From: Pseudopelobacter sp964542535
GTDB lineage: Bacteria > Desulfobacterota > Desulfuromonadia > Geobacterales > Pseudopelobacteraceae
Reading direction: 5' to 3'
NCBI GenBank assembly: GCA_964542535.1
Contig: CAZIUE010000013.1
Coordinates: 60,491 to 124,490 of the forward strand
Length of the DNA: 64,000 bases
How positions within the stretch are numbered: position 1 is the stretch's first letter; every line of letters starts with the position of its first letter. Under the pieces are notes generated by a model. The model was not told where the DNA came from. It searched no databases and worked only from the letters and a program-made list of their open reading frames with translations. Both the position numbers and the translations under genes were made by a program. This document shows positions 58,601 through 64,000 of this stretch, in pieces.

Positions 58601-59229
58601 GTGAGCGGGTCGAAGGTGCGGATGGTCTCCACGGTGTCGCCGAAGAACTCGATGCGAACCGGACCGGAGAGGTTGGGGGGGAAGATGTCCAGGATGCCGC
58701 CCCGCACGGCAAAGCTGCCCCGATCCTCCACCAGGGGGACGTTGGCGTACCCCAGCTTGACCAGTCTGCCCAGGAGCTCGTCCCGCTCGAATTCCTCGCC
58801 GCTGACCAGGTAGCAGGACGCCTCGCTGAAGAATCCGCGTCCCAGGACCCGTTGCAGTGCCGCCGCCACCGGCATGACCACCGCCCGTGCCAGGCCGTTC
58901 TGCAGGCGGAAGAGCGTGTCGAGCCTGGCGCCGGAGATGTCCGGGTGGGGGGAGGCAGCCGCAAAGGGGGCCATGTCCCAGGCGGGAAACGGGAGTGCCG
59001 CGCTGTCGGGAGGGGCGCAGAAGGAGAGTTCCCGCGTGAGTTCGTCGGCGCTCTCCTGGTCGGGGGTGAGCACCAGCAGGGGGCGTCGGGAGCTGGCCAG
59101 GATATCCGCCAAGAGGCAGGCGGGCGCCGCTCCCTTCAGGCCGGGCAGAAGGACGCGCGTGCCGCCGCGTTCCAGGGCAGCCAGGATCGCGGCGGTGTGG
59201 GGGATGGATGGTGTGTCGGTTCGGGTCAT
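55690..59229 (-). CDS. mfd: Transcription-repair coupling factor
   Basis: An 1179-aa DNA translocase that removes RNA polymerase stalled at DNA damage and recruits UvrA. N-terminal UvrB-homology domains (about 1-340), an RNA-polymerase-interaction domain (about 490-560, with DHMVHVDHGIGLYRGLQ), then the RecG-like motor: Walker A VCGDVGYGKTEVALRAAF, DEEQ box IIDEEQRFGV, TAT motif LTATPIPRTLYMS, motif V TTIIESGLDIPNANT and motif VI QLYQLRGRVGRS. The TRG motif and the C-terminal D7 domain are present. Length matches Mfd. It is the last gene in its direction, convergent with the outer-membrane gene. Confidence 0.97.
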   Translation of the reverse strand: MTRTDTPSIPHTAAILAALERGGTRVLLPGLKGAAPACLLADILASSRRPLLVLTPDQESADELTRELSFCAPPDSAALPFPAWDMAPFAAASPHPDISGARLDTLFRLQNGLARAVVMPVAAALQRVLGRGFFSEASCYLVSGEEFERDELLGRLVKLGYANVPLVEDRGSFAVRGGILDIFPPNLSGPVRIEFFGDTVETIRTFDPLTQRSLHPLEELVLLPSREIILTDDVLDGIAPRLKACCDELEIPANRRREIQEELKSAVYFRGVEYLQPLLHPGLETVFDYAPDALLVLVDPQAIQDAATSFAQELEKAEAEARRTGLPHSPRTELYLDEGRMRELLASRSCLELSGLFLEPSGEAEVISIPCQDNADLRVTVSKETTQALAPLARSLRQWLEGGFQVAVACHQNAQAERLRELLAPYGIPCDLSQERFAEAMRATPPRSDAPSPGSLTILLGDISRGFRLPESRLVLIAEEELFGKRVRRRGISEVRKKQILSSLAELKPGDHMVHVDHGIGLYRGLQHISVSCIGGDFLLLEYAGGDKLYLPVDRLALVQRYVGPEGSSPSLDKLGGVSWEKSKGKARKAIEELAGELLEIYAKRQICEGFSFSPPDEMYREFEASFAWEETPDQLSAINDVLADMQHSRPMDRLVCGDVGYGKTEVALRAAFKAALDGKQVGVLVPTTILAQQHFETFHGRLKEYPVRVEALSRFRTPKEQKAILERLKKGEIDIVIGTHRLLQKDVAFKDLGLLIIDEEQRFGVKDKERLKAFRAVVDVMTLTATPIPRTLYMSMMGIRDLSIIDTPPVDRLAVKTIVARFSEELVREAVMRELRRGGQVFFVHNRVQTIAKRAELIAQLIPEARIAVGHGQMGEQELEKVMLGFMHGETNLLICTTIIESGLDIPNANTLIVDHADRFGLSQLYQLRGRVGRSTQRGYAYLLIPGEGSISSDARERLRILQEISELGAGFRIATHDMEIRGAGDMLGSRQSGTVMEIGFELYNQMLEETICRMRGEEMIEQVEPEINLKVPAFIPETYVKDTNQRLVIYKKLTQAESEEDVLDVQNEVADRFGAYPLATGYLFETMKLRVMLKKLLARQIDYDGRDVVISFHPRTPAPPDTIITMMKNEPKKYRFTPDYRLTCTVKGNAFEDIIATARTALVRLMPAETPMQAEQH

Positions 59230-59266
59230 GTGGGGGCTTCTGGATGATAAAGGGGGCTGGTAACGG

Positions 59267-59824
59267 TCAGGTGCGCGGGCCGGCCTTGATCTTGGGTTTG
59301 CCGTTCTCCACCACCACGCGGAAGTGGAGGTCGTCGGTCCCCAGTTTGGCGATCAGGGCCGGTCTGCTCTTCTCGATACTGGCCGCCACCATCTCCCGGG
59401 TCAGGCTTTCCACCGGCATGTGACAGGTCGTACGGGCCTGGCGCAGCTCATCGAACACCCGGTCCAGTTCACGCTCCCGGGAGGCCCGGGCCTCCTCTTC
59501 CCGCGATGGGGTAGGGGCTGCGCGCTGGCGCTGGCGCAGGTCGCTGATGAACCGGTCGCGGGAGTACTTTCCCTCTTCCATCAGCCGCAGGGTGCGGTTC
59601 CACCGTTCACGGTAGGTGCTCAGGCGGGCCGTCAGGGTGGCGAAGCGGTGCTTGAGCATGGTGTTGCCGATGGTGGTCCCGCTGTGGCGGCGCACCAGCT
59701 TTTCCACCTCGTCCAGCAGTTGCAGCGGCTCGCGCTTCTCCAGCCCGATGAAGTACTGCTCATAGCGGGTGATCAGGGTTGTCATCTGGCGTTCCAGCCG
59801 TGCCAGGTCGTCGATGAGTGCCAT
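59267..59824 (-). CDS. Hypothetical coiled-coil protein (MXAN_5187 C-terminal-like)
   Basis: A 185-aa protein, largely helical and charged, without signal peptide or membrane segment. The N-terminal half resembles the domain I know as the MXAN_5187 C-terminal domain (LARLERQMTTLITRYEQYFIG, GNTMLKHRFATLTARLSTYRERWNRTL, MEEGKYSRDRF). The second half has a Glu/Arg-rich linker and a small C-terminal block (LGTDDLHFRVVVENGKPKIK). The function is unknown. It lies 37 bp upstream of mfd on the same strand and is probably cotranscribed with it. Confidence 0.65.
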   Translation of the reverse strand: MALIDDLARLERQMTTLITRYEQYFIGLEKREPLQLLDEVEKLVRRHSGTTIGNTMLKHRFATLTARLSTYRERWNRTLRLMEEGKYSRDRFISDLRQRQRAAPTPSREEEARASRERELDRVFDELRQARTTCHMPVESLTREMVAASIEKSRPALIAKLGTDDLHFRVVVENGKPKIKAGPRT

Positions 59825-59918
59825 GGGTCGTTTGGGGCCTTCGGAATCAAGAGGATGGGAGCGGTAAGAATATAACCAAAGCCCCCGGCAAGTAAAGAGC
59901 TAATCGGCGCATATTGTC

Positions 59919-59947
59919 TTGACGCTGGTCCGGCCATCGCATAAACT
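59919..59947 (+). promoter_or_regulatory. Probable sigma-70 promoter for glmU
   Basis: TTGACG (59919-59924), a 17-bp spacer and TAAACT (59942-59947). The start codon is 48 bp downstream. Confidence 0.5.
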
Positions 59948-59994
59948 GATCGCCGCAAAATTAACAGCCTTTATAACAGAAACGGATCGCTACC

Positions 59995-61371
59995 ATGGAG
60001 AATATCGCAGCTGTCGTCCTTGCGGCGGGCAAGGGAACCCGCATGAAATCCGGGCTGGTCAAGGTGCTTCACCCCATAGCGGGACGGCCGATGATCGACT
60101 GGCCCCTGGAGGCTGCCCGTGAAACAGGGGCAGCGCCGGTGGTGCTGGTGGTGGGACATCAGGCCGAAGCAGTGCGGGAGCGCTTCCAGGGGGAGACGGG
60201 TATCGCCTGCGCCCTGCAGGCCGAGCAATTGGGCACCGGTCATGCCGTGGCCTGCGCGTTGCCGGCACTGGCCGGTTTTTCCGGCACGGTTCTGATCCTC
60301 TGCGGCGACACGCCGCTCCTGCGCGGTGAGACCTTGCGCACCCTGCTGGAGTTCCACCGCTCCCGGGGAGCGACGGTGACGGTGCTGACCGCCCGCATGG
60401 ACAATCCCCAGGGCTACGGCCGGGTGCTGCGGGACAACGGGGGGCGGGTGCTGCGCATCGTTGAGCAGAAGGACGCCACCCCCGAGGAGAGCTCCGTCAA
60501 CGAGATCAACAGCGGCATCTACTGCATGGAGGCCGACTTCCTCCGGGACAACATCCATGCCCTCGGCAACGACAATGCCCAGAACGAATTCTATCTGACC
60601 GATCTGGTGGCTCTGGCCGCGGCCCAGGGTGCGTCCTGCCTGGCCATGGTCATCGATGACGACGACGAGATCATGGGAGTCAACGACCGGGTCCAACTGG
60701 CCCAGGCAGCCCGCATCCTACGGAGCCGTATCAACCGGGAGCTGATGCTTTCCGGCGTGTCGCTGATCGACCCGGAGCAGACCTACATCGACCTGGGGGT
60801 GACCATCGGTCCCGACACCCTGATCCACCCCTCCTGTTCCATCGGCGGTTCGACGGTGATCGGCAACGGCTGCCTGATCGAAGCCGGGGTCTCCATCTCC
60901 TCCTGCCGTATCGGCGACGGCTGCCGCATCAAGGCCGGCTCCGTGCTGGAGAAGTCGGAACTGGGCACGGGCGTGGCCGTGGGGCCCATGGCCCACCTGC
61001 GGCCCGGGACGCTGCTGAACGACCATGTCAAGATCGGCAACTTCGTGGAAACCAAGAAAACGGTCATGGGCGAGGGCTCCAAGGCTTCTCACCTGACCTA
61101 CCTGGGAGACACCGAGGTCGGTCGCGACGTGAACATCGGCTGCGGCACGATCACCTGCAACTACGACGGCGTCAACAAACATCGCACCCTCATCGGCGAC
61201 GACGTGTTCGTCGGCAGCGATGTGCAGCTGGTGGCGCCGGTCAGGGTGGGTGCGGGAGCGGTGATCGCCGCCGGCACGACCGTGACCCGTGACGTGCCCC
61301 CCGGCTCCCTGGCCATCAGCCGTACTCCCCAGGTGAACCGGGAGTGGCGGCGTATCAGGAAGAAAACATGA
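59995..61371 (+). CDS. glmU: Bifunctional GlmU: GlcN-1-P acetyltransferase / GlcNAc-1-P uridylyltransferase
   Basis: A 458-aa cytoplasmic enzyme making UDP-N-acetylglucosamine for peptidoglycan and LPS. The N-terminal pyrophosphorylase domain (about 1-230) has AAVVLAAGKGTRMKSGLVKVLHP, the QLGTGHAVACALP segment, VLILCGDTPLL (metal Asp) and the NSGIYCM segment. The linker helix is followed by a left-handed beta helix of hexapeptide repeats (about 252-440) with the acetyltransferase residues in GPMAHLRPGT, VKIGNFVETKK, SHLTYLGD and GTITCNYDG. All catalytic parts are present. It is monocistronic or leads into the c-di-GMP gene 53 bp downstream. Confidence 0.97.
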   Translation: MENIAAVVLAAGKGTRMKSGLVKVLHPIAGRPMIDWPLEAARETGAAPVVLVVGHQAEAVRERFQGETGIACALQAEQLGTGHAVACALPALAGFSGTVLILCGDTPLLRGETLRTLLEFHRSRGATVTVLTARMDNPQGYGRVLRDNGGRVLRIVEQKDATPEESSVNEINSGIYCMEADFLRDNIHALGNDNAQNEFYLTDLVALAAAQGASCLAMVIDDDDEIMGVNDRVQLAQAARILRSRINRELMLSGVSLIDPEQTYIDLGVTIGPDTLIHPSCSIGGSTVIGNGCLIEAGVSISSCRIGDGCRIKAGSVLEKSELGTGVAVGPMAHLRPGTLLNDHVKIGNFVETKKTVMGEGSKASHLTYLGDTEVGRDVNIGCGTITCNYDGVNKHRTLIGDDVFVGSDVQLVAPVRVGAGAVIAAGTTVTRDVPPGSLAISRTPQVNREWRRIRKKT

Positions 61372-61423
61372 CGCAACCCCCCTGGAGAGCGGACAGGAGA
61401 TCCTGCCGGAGCGTGTTTCCGTG

Positions 61424-63538
61424 ATGCACGCTCCGCGGCAGAACGCCACGCGTACCCGGATCCTGATCGTGGAGGATGACTGCGGCTTTGCCGAGCTGAT
61501 GGCATCGCTCCTTGATGAGGCGGGCTACTCCTGCCACTGCGCCTCCAGCGGCAGGGAAGCCCTGCTCTGGCTGGTTTCCCAGTGCCCCAGGCTTGTCATC
61601 CTGGACTACTCCCTGCCGGACATGACCGCGACCGCGCTGATCGAACAGATGCGGGAGTTGGGCAGCAACATTCCCTTCATCATCGTCACCGGCAAGGACG
61701 ATGCCGTGCTGGCGGTGGAGATGATGAAGACCGGCGCCAGCGACTACCTACTCAAGGACACCTCCTTTCTGGACCGCTTGGTCGCCGTCGTCACCCGCGC
61801 CCTGCAGGAGATCGAGACCAGGCAGCGCCTGGAGCGTGCCAAACAGTCCCTGCGCCAGAGCGAGGCGCGCCTGGCCAGGGCCCAGAAGATCGCCCGCCTG
61901 GGGAGCTGGGAGTGGGACGTCAGGGGGGGGGAAATCTACTGGTCCGACGAACTGTACCGCATCTTCGGCTTCGCCCCGGGTGAGCCGAAGCGCATCAGCA
62001 GGGAGTGGATCTACAGCCTGATCCACCCGGCGGATCTGCCCGCCTTCAAGCAGGAGTTGCTCAAATCGGTCAGGACGCTCCAGCCGTTCAACGTGGTCTT
62101 CCACACCAGGTCCCGCAACGGCGGGGAACTGGTGGTCAACATCCAGGGAGAGGTGGAGCAGGGCGAGGACGGTCGGGCCTGGCTGATCTCCGGGACGGTG
62201 CTGGATATCACCGCCCGCATCAAGGCCGAGAGCGAAATCCATCACCTGATCAACTATGACACCCTGACCGGTCTCCCCAACCGCAGCCTGCTGCACGACC
62301 GGCTCAGACAGGCCATTGCCCAGGCCGCCCAGGAACGGCATCTGGTCTGGGTGCTCTGCCTGGATCTGGACCGTTTCAAGGGGGTCAACGACACCCTGGG
62401 GCACCGCTCCGGCGACAAACTGCTCCAGGAGGTGGCACGGCGGCTCTCCGCCTGCGTGCGCGAGAGCGATACCCTGGCCCGGCTGGGCGGCGACGAGTTC
62501 GTGGTGGTGCTGAACGGGGTGGTCAACGAGAAGGGGGCCACCATCGTGGCCAAGAAGATCCTGGCGCTGATCGCGGAGCCGATCCCCATCGACGACCACG
62601 AGCTGTACACCACCGCCAGCATCGGCATTGCCGCCTATCCCATGGACGGCGAGGACGGTCACACCCTGCTGAAGCACGCCGACCTGGCCATGTACAAGGC
62701 CAAGGAGCTGGACCGCAACAACTTCCACTTCTTCTCCCACGACATGAACATCAAGGTCATGGAGCGGCTGATGCTGGAAAACTCCATGCGCAAGGGGCTG
62801 GAGCGGGAAGAGTTCTTCCTGGTGTACCAGCCCCAGGTGGACGCCCGCAGCGGGCTGATCACGGGGGTCGAGGCGCTTCTGCGCTGGAACCACCCGGACA
62901 TGGGGCTCCTGACTCCTGACCGGTTCATCTATCTTGCCGAGGAGACCGGCTTTATCGTGCCCCTGGGAGAATGGGTGCTGACGGCCGCCTGCCGCCAGAA
63001 CAGGGCCTGGCAGAAGCAGGGGTTTGCCCCCCTGCGGGTGGCGGTCAACCTGTCCGGCAAGCAGTTCGGCCAGCATCGTCTGGACGAGATGATCTCGGCC
63101 ATCCTGCTGGAGACCGGACTGGAAGCCCGCTGGCTGGAACTGGAGATCACCGAGAGTGCCATCATGAGAAACGCCGACCATAACATCAGCATCCTGCGTC
63201 GGCTGAAGGAGATGGGTATCTCCCTGGCCATCGACGACTTCGGCACCGGTTATTCATCCCTCTCCTACCTGAAACATTTTCCCATCACCCGCCTTAAGAT
63301 TGACAAATCCTTCGTACGGGACATCACCACCAACCCTGATGACGCGGCCATCGCCGAGATCATCATCGCCATGGCCCAGACCCTCAAGCTGAACGTCATC
63401 GCCGAGGGGGTCGAAACCCGGGCCCAGATGGAATTTCTCTCCGTTCACAACTGTCTGGAAATGCAGGGGTACCTGTTCAGCCGTCCCCTGCCGGCGGACA
63501 AGCTGGGCTGTCTGCTCAAGGACGGAATTTCCTACTGA
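61424..63538 (+). CDS. Receiver-PAS-GGDEF-EAL c-di-GMP signalling protein
   Basis: A 704-aa cytoplasmic protein with four domains. A receiver (about 10-125) has Asp61 (VILDYSLPD), the switch Thr in IIVTGKDD and Lys in YLLKD. A helical linker leads into a PAS domain (about 150-270, IARLGSWEWDVRGGEIYWSD). The GGDEF domain (about 280-440) keeps LDLDRFKGVNDTLGHRSGD and LGGDEF. The EAL domain (about 455-700) has EALLRWNHP, LEITES, DDFGTGYSSL and EGVETR, so a functional phosphodiesterase is likely. I use ATG 61424; GTG 61421 overlaps it, and GGAG lies upstream. A c-di-GMP-type riboswitch starts about 170 bp downstream. Confidence 0.93.
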   Translation: MHAPRQNATRTRILIVEDDCGFAELMASLLDEAGYSCHCASSGREALLWLVSQCPRLVILDYSLPDMTATALIEQMRELGSNIPFIIVTGKDDAVLAVEMMKTGASDYLLKDTSFLDRLVAVVTRALQEIETRQRLERAKQSLRQSEARLARAQKIARLGSWEWDVRGGEIYWSDELYRIFGFAPGEPKRISREWIYSLIHPADLPAFKQELLKSVRTLQPFNVVFHTRSRNGGELVVNIQGEVEQGEDGRAWLISGTVLDITARIKAESEIHHLINYDTLTGLPNRSLLHDRLRQAIAQAAQERHLVWVLCLDLDRFKGVNDTLGHRSGDKLLQEVARRLSACVRESDTLARLGGDEFVVVLNGVVNEKGATIVAKKILALIAEPIPIDDHELYTTASIGIAAYPMDGEDGHTLLKHADLAMYKAKELDRNNFHFFSHDMNIKVMERLMLENSMRKGLEREEFFLVYQPQVDARSGLITGVEALLRWNHPDMGLLTPDRFIYLAEETGFIVPLGEWVLTAACRQNRAWQKQGFAPLRVAVNLSGKQFGQHRLDEMISAILLETGLEARWLELEITESAIMRNADHNISILRRLKEMGISLAIDDFGTGYSSLSYLKHFPITRLKIDKSFVRDITTNPDDAAIAEIIIAMAQTLKLNVIAEGVETRAQMEFLSVHNCLEMQGYLFSRPLPADKLGCLLKDGISY

Positions 63539-63621
63539 CCCCCAGTTCTCCTTCGTGCCGTCGATGGCGGCGTTTTTTGGGGATGAGGTGAGGTCGTCAG
63601 GAGTTTTCCGCATTAAATTTC

Positions 63622-63650
63622 TTGACATCGTCCGTCAGTTTGACTATCTG
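63622..63650 (+). promoter_or_regulatory. Probable sigma-70 promoter for the riboswitch transcript
   Basis: TTGACA (63622-63627), a 17-bp spacer and TATCTG (63645-63650). The transcript would start near 63657, about 50 nt before the riboswitch core. Confidence 0.6.
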
Positions 63651-63705
63651 TTGGCGGCATCGCATTAGATTTGTCTTTTAATTAAAATCAAAAACCGCAT
63701 ATCGA

Positions 63706-63788
63706 GTCGCCGAAAGGTAAAGCACGGGTAACCGTGTGGCACAAAGCTACCATCCAGTTTCGCTGGATAGAGGGGCTGTCGAAGTGAC
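63706..63788 (+). promoter_or_regulatory. Cyclic-di-GMP-I-type (GEMM-I) riboswitch
   Basis: The fold matches GEMM-I: closing helix GTCGC/GTGAC (63706-63710, 63784-63788); first hairpin GGTAAA-GCACGG-GTAA-CCGTGT, with a GNRA tetraloop, then the conserved CACAAAGC; second hairpin ATCCAG-TTTCG-CTGGAT. The base aligned to position G20 of the Vibrio Vc2 riboswitch is G here, which favours c-di-GMP over cyclic AMP-GMP. The alignment was made by eye. It precedes a terminator and a secreted-protein gene. Confidence 0.75.
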
Positions 63789-63816
63789 GGATGTTGTATC
63801 GTATCTGTTCATGGAA

Positions 63817-63846
63817 GCCTGCCCCTATTCGGGGTGGGCTTTTTTT
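63817..63846 (+). terminator. Riboswitch-linked intrinsic terminator
   Basis: GCCTGCCCC/GGGGTGGGC (two G-T pairs, 5-nt loop) followed by seven T's. It lies between the riboswitch and the gene, as expected for an expression platform. Confidence 0.8.
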
Positions 63847-63873
63847 GTAGATCAATGGATATTGAGGAGAATG

Positions 63874-64000
63874 ATGGTGAAAGCCAAAAAAGGGCAGTTC
63901 ATGGTTGCTATTCTTGGCATAATTATTTCTGTTTTTGTAAGTAGCGCCTGTTTCGCCGATCCGTTGACCATCACCGGCCCTGACGCACCGAGCGATGGCT
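63874..64000 (+). CDS. Secreted protein, 5' fragment, cut by window edge
   Basis: The first 42 codons are visible and continue beyond the window. They form a signal peptide (a Lys-rich start, then FMVAILGIIISVFVSSACFA) with cleavage likely before DPLTITGPDAPS. AGGAG lies 4 nt before ATG 63874; ATG 63871 is too close to the site and GTG 63877 is a further option. It is controlled by the riboswitch and terminator just upstream. Product identity cannot be told; in Geobacter such riboswitches often precede multihaem cytochrome or other extracellular protein genes. Confidence 0.7.
   Translation, partial: MVKAKKGQFMVAILGIIISVFVSSACFADPLTITGPDAPSDG

Noticed and set aside
56296..59247. 983-codon open frame on the plus strand
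   Set aside because: It mirrors mfd on the opposite strand. Mfd has all helicase motifs, and the plus-strand translation has none.
63706..63788. Reading the riboswitch as the cyclic AMP-GMP (GEMM-Ib) type
   Set aside because: Hand alignment puts G, not A, at the selectivity position. The call stays provisional until a covariance alignment is done.

Overview
The window is about 60% G+C chromosomal DNA from a Gram-negative anaerobe, most likely of the Geobacter/Pelobacter lineage (Geobacterales). This rests on several things together: many two-component and c-di-GMP proteins, 2-oxoacid:ferredoxin oxidoreductase genes, a TIGR04073-like protein, a T-box leader before leuA, sigma-54 signals and a GEMM-type riboswitch. 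The lineage is an inference; no rRNA or tRNA gene was seen.

Layout. 1-6.4 kb (+): 3' end of a RodZ-like gene, response regulators, a stress protein, a histidine kinase, a COG2509 flavoprotein and a YhaM-type exoribonuclease. 6.4-16.5 kb: OmpA-type porin with three TSP3 repeats, hemB, a secreted protein, a three-gene cassette (zinc-ribbon protein, MoxR-type ATPase, TraB/TIKI-like protein), an ABC exporter, a PilZ protein and ssb. 16.9-25.2 kb: a CitG-like gene, icd, a two-gene probable restriction-modification cassette (DUF1156-type DNA methylase plus PD-(D/E)XK nuclease), nfo and moeA. 25.3-30 kb: a GAF-GAF-GAF sigma-54 activator, a compositionally foreign GAPDH gene and a REP-associated (RAYT) transposase.

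30.3-36.3 kb (-): a regulator/acyl-CoA synthetase pair and a 2-oxoacid:ferredoxin oxidoreductase operon (gamma-delta-alpha-beta), with a 185-bp nested inverted repeat inserted between the alpha and beta genes. 36.4-43.3 kb: L,D-transpeptidase, Skp/OmpH-like chaperone, leucine T-box and leuA, an FmdB-type zinc ribbon, folD, galU and a TIGR04073-like protein. 44-47.9 kb: a nitrogen module with a sigma-54 promoter, an outer-membrane protein, PII protein, ammonium channel and soluble histidine kinase. 47.9-55.7 kb: RlpA-like protein, NAD-epimerase-like protein, DUF3124 protein, a membrane GGDEF protein with an altered base-recognition residue, YqaA-like membrane protein, WYL regulator, HAD hydrolase, dtd and an outer-membrane barrel. 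55.7-64 kb: mfd, glmU, a receiver-PAS-GGDEF-EAL protein, and a c-di-GMP-I-type riboswitch with a terminator before a secreted-protein gene cut by the window edge.

Main leads are the zinc-ribbon/MoxR/TraB-like cassette, the DUF1156 methylase/nuclease pair, the variant GGDEF protein together with the riboswitch, and the hairpin element that supplies the stop codon of an oxidoreductase gene. Names come from reading motifs; no database search was run.
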